Source: an uncultured Lachnospiraceae bacterium (lineage in GTDB: Bacteria; Bacillota; Clostridia; Lachnospirales; Lachnospiraceae). Taken from it: a stretch of 64,000 nt of DNA. Position numbers and translations under genes: made by a program. The stretch covers positions 1 through 64,000 of the forward strand of contig CAKSBC010000008.1 of the NCBI GenBank assembly GCA_934438085.1, read 5' to 3'. The notes beneath the pieces were generated by a model. It was not told where the DNA came from, searched no databases, and saw only the letters and a program-made list of their open reading frames with translations. Positions 58,368 through 64,000 of the stretch are shown here, piece after piece (within the stretch, counting starts at the first letter, position 1; each line of letters starts with the position of its first letter).

Positions 58368-59417
58368 ATGCCGATAAATAAAGAAGTATCAAAAGAAGAT
58401 AAACAGAAGGCTTTAGAGGCAGCTATAAAGCAGATCGAGAAGGACTACGGACAGGGCGCAGTCATGAAGCTCGGTGATTCCGGCAAGGATGCCTCTGTAG
58501 AGGTCATATCAACAGGCTCACTCAGTCTGGATGCAGCGCTTGGAGTAGGCGGAGTGCCGAAGGGCAGAGTTATAGAGATATACGGACCTGAATCATCAGG
58601 TAAGACCACTCTTGCACTCCACGTTATTGCAGAGGCTCAGAAGCAGGGCGGCATAGCCGGCTTTATTGATGCTGAGCATGCGCTTGATCCTGTGTATGCC
58701 AAGAATATCGGAGTAGATATTGACAATCTGTATATTTCACAGCCTGATAACGGAGAGCAGGCGCTTGAGATAGCTGATACCATGGTCAGATCGGGAGCTA
58801 TTGATGTTATAGTTATTGACTCTGTTGCCGCTTTGGTTCCTAAGAAAGAGATCGAAGGTGAAATGGGAGATTCTGTAGTAGGTCTGCAGGCAAGGCTTAT
58901 GTCTCAGGCGCTCAGAAAGCTCACAAGCATTATCTCAAAGTCAAACTGTGTAGTCATTTTCATAAACCAGCTCAGAGAGAAGATAGGAGTCATGTTCGGT
59001 AATCCGGAGACTACTACCGGAGGACGTGCGCTCAAATTCTATGCTTCTATCCGTATGGATGTAAGACGTACGGAAACTATAAAGCAGGGAACCGAGGCAG
59101 TCGGCAACCATGTCAGAGTTAAGATAGTTAAGAATAAAGTAGCTCCGCCTTTTAAGGAGGCAGAGTTCGATATTATGTTCGGTAAGGGTATCTCCAGAGA
59201 GGGAGACCTTATTGATCTTGCTGTCAAGAATGATATCGTTGATAAGAGCGGTGCATGGTTTGCATACGGCGGAAACAAGATAGGACAGGGACGTGAGAAC
59301 GCAAAGCAGTTCCTTGCGGACAACCCTGATATTTTAAATGAAATAGATCACAAGCTCAGAGTAAAGATGGGACTCATCATAGAGAATGAGTCTATTCCTG
59401 ATACCCCTGACGAGTGA
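58368..59417 (+). CDS. recA: Recombinase RecA
   Basis: A 349-residue recombinase. Walker A GPESSGKTTLALHVIA, the MAW-type segment, DSVAALVPKKEIEGEMGD, and FINQLREKIGVMFGNPETTTGG (loop L2 region) are canonical. Starts at ATG 58368 behind AAAAGGAAGG. No LexA/SOS box consensus was recognised upstream. recX follows 18 bp later. Confidence 0.98.
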   Translation: MPINKEVSKEDKQKALEAAIKQIEKDYGQGAVMKLGDSGKDASVEVISTGSLSLDAALGVGGVPKGRVIEIYGPESSGKTTLALHVIAEAQKQGGIAGFIDAEHALDPVYAKNIGVDIDNLYISQPDNGEQALEIADTMVRSGAIDVIVIDSVAALVPKKEIEGEMGDSVVGLQARLMSQALRKLTSIISKSNCVVIFINQLREKIGVMFGNPETTTGGRALKFYASIRMDVRRTETIKQGTEAVGNHVRVKIVKNKVAPPFKEAEFDIMFGKGISREGDLIDLAVKNDIVDKSGAWFAYGGNKIGQGRENAKQFLADNPDILNEIDHKLRVKMGLIIENESIPDTPDE

Positions 59418-59435
59418 TTTTTCGGAAAAGGATAA

Positions 59436-60050
59436 ATGGCTCATATCATAACAAAATTGGAAAATTTTGATAATAAAAGAACTAAGGTCACCCTCGATTA
59501 CAGCGAGGTGACCTTTCTTTTGTATAAAGCGGAGATAAGGAGCCTGAAAATCAATGAAGGTGAAGAGCTTACGGATGATGAGCTCAGAAGAATAAATGAC
59601 GAGATACTTCTTCCGAGAGCTAAAAAGCGAGTGCTCTATTTCATGAAAAATGCGGATAAGACCAGATATCAGATAAGGCAGAAGCTGAGAGAAGGTCTTT
59701 ATCCTGAGGAAATTATAGAAAAGACCATGGAGTTTCTTGATAAATACGGCTTTGCTGATGATGAGCAATATGCTGAAAATTATATTGAGGAGCTTAAAGG
59801 TTCACGCTCAAGGCGTGAGATAGAGGCAAAGCTCAGATCAAAAGGCTTAAGCAGTAAAATGTTAAAGGAGAGCCTTACAAATGTTACGGCAGAGGATGAA
59901 TATGCTGCTGCCCAAAAGGCTCTTTCAAGGAAGTATCCGCACGGAATAGCTGCGGAGGATAAAAATAAGGCTTATGGCTTTCTTATGAGGAAGGGATATT
60001 CCTATGATTCTATAGAACATGCCATGAATATATTAAAAGCTGACAGTTAA
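59436..60050 (+). CDS. recX: RecA regulator RecX
   Basis: A 204-residue, mostly helical protein. The tandem three-helix units are clear: ILLPRAKKRVLYFMKNADKT, RQKLREGLYPEEIIEKTMEF with YGFADDEQYAENYIE, and SRREIEAKLRSKGLS. RecX limits RecA filament growth. Its first 30 codons contain a terminator-like hairpin (59484-59521), which would restrict its transcription relative to recA. Confidence 0.92.
   Translation: MAHIITKLENFDNKRTKVTLDYSEVTFLLYKAEIRSLKINEGEELTDDELRRINDEILLPRAKKRVLYFMKNADKTRYQIRQKLREGLYPEEIIEKTMEFLDKYGFADDEQYAENYIEELKGSRSRREIEAKLRSKGLSSKMLKESLTNVTAEDEYAAAQKALSRKYPHGIAAEDKNKAYGFLMRKGYSYDSIEHAMNILKADS
59484..59521 (+). terminator. Terminator hairpin within the recX coding region
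   Basis: AAGGTCACC-CTCG (59484-59496) pairs with CGAG-GTGACCTT (59504-59515): 12 bp with one bulged C and a 7-nt loop, followed at once by TTCTTTTT. It is a full rho-independent terminator starting 49 bp into recX, so recA transcripts could end here. Confidence 0.75.
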
Positions 60051-60062
60051 GGAGGTAGATGT

Positions 60063-61652
60063 ATGGAGAATAGCAATGCACTCATACAATTTCGCAACAT
60101 TGTGATGACATTCCAGGATAATCTTGTTCTAAAGAACATTGACCTGGATATTCAGGAGAAAGAATTTGTCACGTTGTTAGGCCCCTCAGGCTGTGGCAAG
60201 ACGACGCTTTTGCGTATACTCGGAGGCTTCATTGAGCCGACAGAAGGCAAGGTTATTTTTGACGGAGTTGATATAGCAAAGCTTCCGCCGCATAAAAGAG
60301 AGCTCAACACTGTGTTCCAGAAGTATGCTCTTTTCCCGAACATGACAGTTTACGATAACATTGCTTTCGGTCTGAAGATAAAGAAGATCAGTAAGGACGT
60401 CATAGAGCAGAAGGTAATGAGGATGATGAAGCTCATAGGTCTTGAGGGCTATGAGAAAAGAAGCATTACCATGCTTTCCGGAGGCCAGCAGCAGAGAGTG
60501 GCAATAGCCAGAGCACTTGTAAATGAACCTAAGGTGCTGCTGCTTGACGAGCCGCTCGGAGCACTGGATCTTAAGCTCAGAAAGGAAATGCAGTACGAGC
60601 TTAAGCGTATTCAGCAGGAGGTAGGAATTACCTTCATCTTTGTAACACATGACCAGGAAGAGGCTCTTACAATGTCTGACAAGATCGTTGTCATGCAGGG
60701 CGGAGTTATTCAGCAGATAGGTACGCCTGAGGCTATATACAACGAGCCGGCAAATCGCTTTGTTGCTGATTTCATAGGTGATTCCAATATCATTCCCGGA
60801 AGAATGGTGGATGACTATAAGGTAAGATTCGATAATAAGGAATTTGAATGCGTTGATCACGGCTTCGAAAAGAATGAACCGGTCGATGTAGTTATAAGAC
60901 CTGAGGATCTGGATATAGTTCCGAAGGAAGAAGGAATGATGACAGGTACTGTTGACAGTGTTCTTTTTAAGGGCAGTCAGTATGAGGTCATAGTTGAGAC
61001 TGTTCCGGGAACATCTGTTACGGTACAGATGAAGGTTATTGAGGATAATGCCAACGAGGTATCCTCTGCGGACGGAAAGGAAAAAATATCCGCTAACGAT
61101 TTCTTTGTAGATATCGAGGATGTTAATGCACTTGACGATAAGGAGATAACTGCGCGTGCGGATGCACAGGCATGGAATCCTGAGTCTGACGATTATATTT
61201 CAATAACAAGCGTTAAGTACGACATCAAGCCTGAGGCAGGAACATATCCTGTAACATTCTCAACCTCAGCCGGAACTATGATACAGAAGCTTATTCATGT
61301 AGTTAACCAGCCTTTCGTTAAGAATGAAAGAACAGATGAAGCTATAATGGCATTCAATTTCCTAAAGACAAAGGGCGAGCTTTTAGAGGCACAGGCACTG
61401 GATACAGACCTTAAGACCTGGGCAAATGCACAGGCATGGAAGCTTTCCAATGAGGACGAATCTGTTGACATTTATGTTGACTATGATTTCGAACTTGACG
61501 AAATCGAAACAGGCCGCTCTTATCCTGTTAAGTTCATGACTGAGGGCCGTGAGCTTAAGGTACATACAGTAAACAGTGTCGATGAAGGCGCTGAGGTAGG
61601 CTTAAGACTTGATAAGAATGACATTCACGTAATGAGAAAATCAGGAAGATGA
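60063..61652 (+). CDS. potA: Spermidine/putrescine ABC transporter ATP-binding protein with interrupted TOBE domain
   Basis: A 529-residue ATPase, much longer than the usual 350-370. The nucleotide-binding domain is normal: Walker A LLGPSGCGKTTLLRILGG, Q-loop, MLSGGQQQRVAIARALVNEP, Walker B VLLLDEPLGALDLKL and VTHDQEEALTMSD. The TOBE domain starts at about 265 but is interrupted near 336; two similar Ig-like repeats (about 343-412 and 436-505) intervene and the domain ends with GAEVGLRLDKNDIHVM. GGAGG precedes the ATG. First gene of potA-potB-potCD. Confidence 0.92.
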   Translation: MENSNALIQFRNIVMTFQDNLVLKNIDLDIQEKEFVTLLGPSGCGKTTLLRILGGFIEPTEGKVIFDGVDIAKLPPHKRELNTVFQKYALFPNMTVYDNIAFGLKIKKISKDVIEQKVMRMMKLIGLEGYEKRSITMLSGGQQQRVAIARALVNEPKVLLLDEPLGALDLKLRKEMQYELKRIQQEVGITFIFVTHDQEEALTMSDKIVVMQGGVIQQIGTPEAIYNEPANRFVADFIGDSNIIPGRMVDDYKVRFDNKEFECVDHGFEKNEPVDVVIRPEDLDIVPKEEGMMTGTVDSVLFKGSQYEVIVETVPGTSVTVQMKVIEDNANEVSSADGKEKISANDFFVDIEDVNALDDKEITARADAQAWNPESDDYISITSVKYDIKPEAGTYPVTFSTSAGTMIQKLIHVVNQPFVKNERTDEAIMAFNFLKTKGELLEAQALDTDLKTWANAQAWKLSNEDESVDIYVDYDFELDEIETGRSYPVKFMTEGRELKVHTVNSVDEGAEVGLRLDKNDIHVMRKSGR

Positions 61653-61675
61653 TAACGGAGGTGTGACATTATAAG

Positions 61676-62512
61676 ATGAAAAGATTTTCACAGCTTGCAA
61701 TGCCATACATCGTCTGGTGCGTGGTTTTGCTTCTTCTGCCTATGCTGCTCATTGCATTTTATTCTGTGACTGATGACGGCAACGGCATAGTGTCTTTTTC
61801 ATTGACATTAAGACATTTTACTAAATTTTTCACGGATCCGGATTTCCTGCTGATACTTTGGAGATCGCTGAAAATTGCTTTTAAAACGACTGTAATATGC
61901 GTTGTTCTTGCATATCCGGTGGCATATTTTATTTCATCAAATGATGACAAGACAAGAAACATGCTCATACTCATCATTACACTTCCGACATGGATAAACA
62001 TGCTCGTAAGGACTTATGCCTGGGTCGGACTTTTAAGCAACGACGGTCTTATATCAAGGATTTTCTCGGCACTTGGAATCGGAGGCGGAGAGCTTTTATA
62101 TACCGAGGGCGCTGTATTGCTCGGAATGGTATACAATCTTATACCGTTCATGATACTGCAGATAAATACTTCGCTCTGCAAGATGGATAAATCACTCCTT
62201 GAGGCAGCAAGTGACCTTGGCGCAAACGGGTTCCAGACATTCTGGAGAGTTACCTTCCCGCTTTCACTTCCGGGCGTTATCAGCGGAATCAGCCTTGTAT
62301 TCCTGCCGGCAGTAAGCTCTTTCTTCATTCCTAAGCTCTTGGGAGGAGGAAAGTACTTCCTTATAGGTAATGTTATAGAAAACCAGTTCATTACCGTCGG
62401 AGAGTGGAATTTCGGTTCTGCAATATCAATCATTATGGCAGCAGTCATGATGCTCAGCATGTACCTTGTGCGCAAGATCGAAAAGGTCAATGCACAGGGT
62501 GACAGAGATTAA
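61676..62512 (+). CDS. potB: Spermidine/putrescine ABC transporter permease PotB
   Basis: A 278-residue permease with six membrane helices. The ATPase-contacting EAA loop is SLLEAASDLGANGFQTFWRVTFP in its usual place before the last helices. Imports polyamines with PotA. GGAGG lies 13 bp before the ATG. Confidence 0.93.
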   Translation: MKRFSQLAMPYIVWCVVLLLLPMLLIAFYSVTDDGNGIVSFSLTLRHFTKFFTDPDFLLILWRSLKIAFKTTVICVVLAYPVAYFISSNDDKTRNMLILIITLPTWINMLVRTYAWVGLLSNDGLISRIFSALGIGGGELLYTEGAVLLGMVYNLIPFMILQINTSLCKMDKSLLEAASDLGANGFQTFWRVTFPLSLPGVISGISLVFLPAVSSFFIPKLLGGGKYFLIGNVIENQFITVGEWNFGSAISIIMAAVMMLSMYLVRKIEKVNAQGDRD

Positions 62513-62526
62513 GAAGGGAGGTATTG

Positions 62527-64000
62527 ATGAAAAAGAATAAGCATTATTTCGGAAAACTTTTCATGATCCTCTCGCTGATATTTTTCTATCTGCCGATAGT
62601 GTTCGTTGTACTTTTTTCATTTAACTCTTCCAAATCACTGACGGCCTTCAAGGGCTTTTCTCTGAAATGGTATGAGAAGATATTTACGAGCTCCAATATG
62701 ATGGAGGCACTTACTACTACCGTACTTGTCGCTATCGTGGCAACCTTTGTATCTACGATCGTAGGAACATTGGCAGCAGTGGGATTATCTAAATCGAAAA
62801 AAATAGTAAGGGATCTGGTTTTATATATAAATGACTTCCCTATTATGAATCCGGAGATAGTTACTGCAATCGGGCTCATGCTTTTCTTTGTAACTCTCGG
62901 CATAGAGCGCGGTCTCGGAACCGTGATGCTTGCGCATATAGCATTCTGTATACCGTATGTAATATTAAGCATAATGCCGAAGATAAGATCACTTGATCCT
63001 AACCTTGCGGATGCGGCAATGGATCTCGGAGCTTCTCCGTGGCAGGCTCTTACAAAGGTAATTGTTCCTGAAATTGCACCGGGAATATTCAGCGGCGCGC
63101 TGATAGCATTTACTATGTCCTTTGACGACTTCGTTATTTCTTATTTTGTAACGGGACGAGGCGTAAAGAACCTAAGTATCATGATCTACACCATGAGTAA
63201 GCGTGTAAATCCGACTATCAATGCTGTGTCTACACTGATAGTTGCGGTTATTACCGCAGGACTTATCATTGTGAACATCATGCCTATAGTTAAGGAAAAG
63301 TCTGAGGCAAAGCGCAGGAAGAAAGCTGAAGAGGCAGGCTTGGATCCTGATAATATTGAGCCTAACAATGACGGCATGAAGAAGCTTATGGCTGCAGCCG
63401 TTATTGCTGTAGTCGGTGTCATTGCCATAATTTTCCACGGAAACGGCAAGGGCGAATTTGAAGGTCAGGTACTGCACATTTACATGCCGGGTGAGTATCT
63501 CGGAGAGACTACGATATCTGACTTTGAAAATGCTACCGGTGCAAAGGTTGTGGTTGATGAGTTTGATTCAAATGAGCAGATGTATATCAAGGTTGCAAAC
63601 GGGGATAAATATGATCTGCTTATTCCGAGTGATTACATGGTCGAGAGACTTATGCAGGAGGAAAGGCTTCAGCCGCTTGATCAGTCCAAGCTTAAATGCT
63701 GGGATGATATTCTGACTGACTGTACAAATCTTGCTTATGATCCGGGAAATGTCTACTCAGTACCTTATATGTGGGGAACTGTAGGAATTTGCTACGATAA
63801 GACAAAGGTACCGCTTGAGGATCTTGAGAAGGACGGCTTCGGCATATTTAATGATCCTAAGTATAAGAATCAGCTCTACCTTTATGATTCGGAGCGTGAT
63901 GAGTTCATGGTTGCGCTTAAATATTTAGGATATTCCATGAATACAGACGACCCTGAGGAGCTCAAAGAGGCCTATGAGTGGCTGCTTGAGGTTGCAGAGA
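62527..64000 (+). CDS. potC: PotC-PotD fusion: permease plus polyamine-binding protein (3' end outside window)
   Basis: A single open frame runs from ATG 62527 (GGGAGG upstream) to the window edge, 491 codons. The first 260 residues are the PotC permease: FNSSKSLTAFKGFSLKWYEK and the EAA loop DAAMDLGASPWQALTKVIVP. After a charged linker (EKSEAKRRKKAEEAGLDPDN) comes an extra membrane helix (KLMAAAVIAVVGVIAIIFHG) and then the substrate-binding domain typical of PotD (LHIYMPGEYLGE, DLLIPSDYMVERLMQE). The binding protein is thus tethered to the permease rather than made as a separate lipoprotein. Confidence 0.9.
   Translation, partial: MKKNKHYFGKLFMILSLIFFYLPIVFVVLFSFNSSKSLTAFKGFSLKWYEKIFTSSNMMEALTTTVLVAIVATFVSTIVGTLAAVGLSKSKKIVRDLVLYINDFPIMNPEIVTAIGLMLFFVTLGIERGLGTVMLAHIAFCIPYVILSIMPKIRSLDPNLADAAMDLGASPWQALTKVIVPEIAPGIFSGALIAFTMSFDDFVISYFVTGRGVKNLSIMIYTMSKRVNPTINAVSTLIVAVITAGLIIVNIMPIVKEKSEAKRRKKAEEAGLDPDNIEPNNDGMKKLMAAAVIAVVGVIAIIFHGNGKGEFEGQVLHIYMPGEYLGETTISDFENATGAKVVVDEFDSNEQMYIKVANGDKYDLLIPSDYMVERLMQEERLQPLDQSKLKCWDDILTDCTNLAYDPGNVYSVPYMWGTVGICYDKTKVPLEDLEKDGFGIFNDPKYKNQLYLYDSERDEFMVALKYLGYSMNTDDPEELKEAYEWLLEVAE

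Overview
The window looks like a chromosomal segment of an anaerobic Firmicute of the class Clostridia, most likely Lachnospiraceae. This is inferred from gene content and style: moderate-to-low GC, strong AGGAG-type ribosome binding sites, a CIRCE operator, yybP-ykoY and FMN riboswitches, an fhs-fchA-folD C1 cluster, an archaeal/eukaryal-type prolyl-tRNA synthetase and a fused PotC-PotD polyamine transporter. I cannot name the species. No rRNA, tRNA, CRISPR array or complete insertion sequence is visible.

Layout. 1-4.4 kb is an accessory defence island. On the minus strand are two tandem MjaI-type restriction endonucleases (the downstream one cut by the window edge) behind a small Xre/C-protein regulator. 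Diverging from them is an OLD-type ATPase/TOPRIM nuclease overlapping a UvrD-like helicase (Gabija-like pair); the helicase is frameshifted at a run of seven G. A 565 bp hairpin-rich non-coding stretch separates the island from the core chromosome. 4.5-8.8 kb: putP, a divergent tetR, and proS. 8.9-17.6 kb: cca, phosphoglucomutase, an acyltransferase, mreB, recD2 (apparently starting at ATT or CTG) and comF. 17.7-23.5 kb: a folate C1 operon (fhs, fchA, folD, a FolT-like ECF component, folC) behind a candidate ZTP riboswitch with a terminator. 23.5-27.3 kb: rpmG-secE-nusG-rplK-rplA, then rplJ-rplL with an L10 leader; rpoBC does not follow. 27.6-29.3 kb: a secreted NlpC/P60 protein, a cytidylate-kinase-like protein and a rhodanese. 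29.4-33.5 kb: FMN riboswitch and ribD-ribE-ribBA-ribH. 33.6-46 kb: a HAD phosphatase, an aconitase-superfamily hydratase, rarA, a lipoprotein, an unassigned barrel-like protein, a Na+/Ca2+-type exchanger under a Mn2+ (yybP-ykoY) riboswitch, clpB under CIRCE, and a CLC transporter. 46-53.8 kb: a cupin, DegV, and an F-type ATP synthase operon (B-E-F-A-G-D-C) with no delta gene. 53.9-58.1 kb: a cell-wall-binding-repeat protein and a PdxA2/four-carbon acid sugar kinase pair. 58.4-64 kb: recA-recX and the pot polyamine ABC transporter, running off the right edge.

How the parts work together. Much of the window is housekeeping under RNA-level control: candidate ZTP, FMN and Mn2+ riboswitches, an L10 leader, a possible L1 site and a terminator hairpin inside the recX coding sequence. 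The most unusual items are the two side-by-side restriction endonucleases with the damaged or phase-variable Gabija-like pair, the delta-less ATP synthase whose c subunit carries a signal peptide, the recX internal attenuator, and the PotA protein whose TOBE domain is interrupted by two Ig-like repeats. Searches could not be run; family calls rest on motifs and context.
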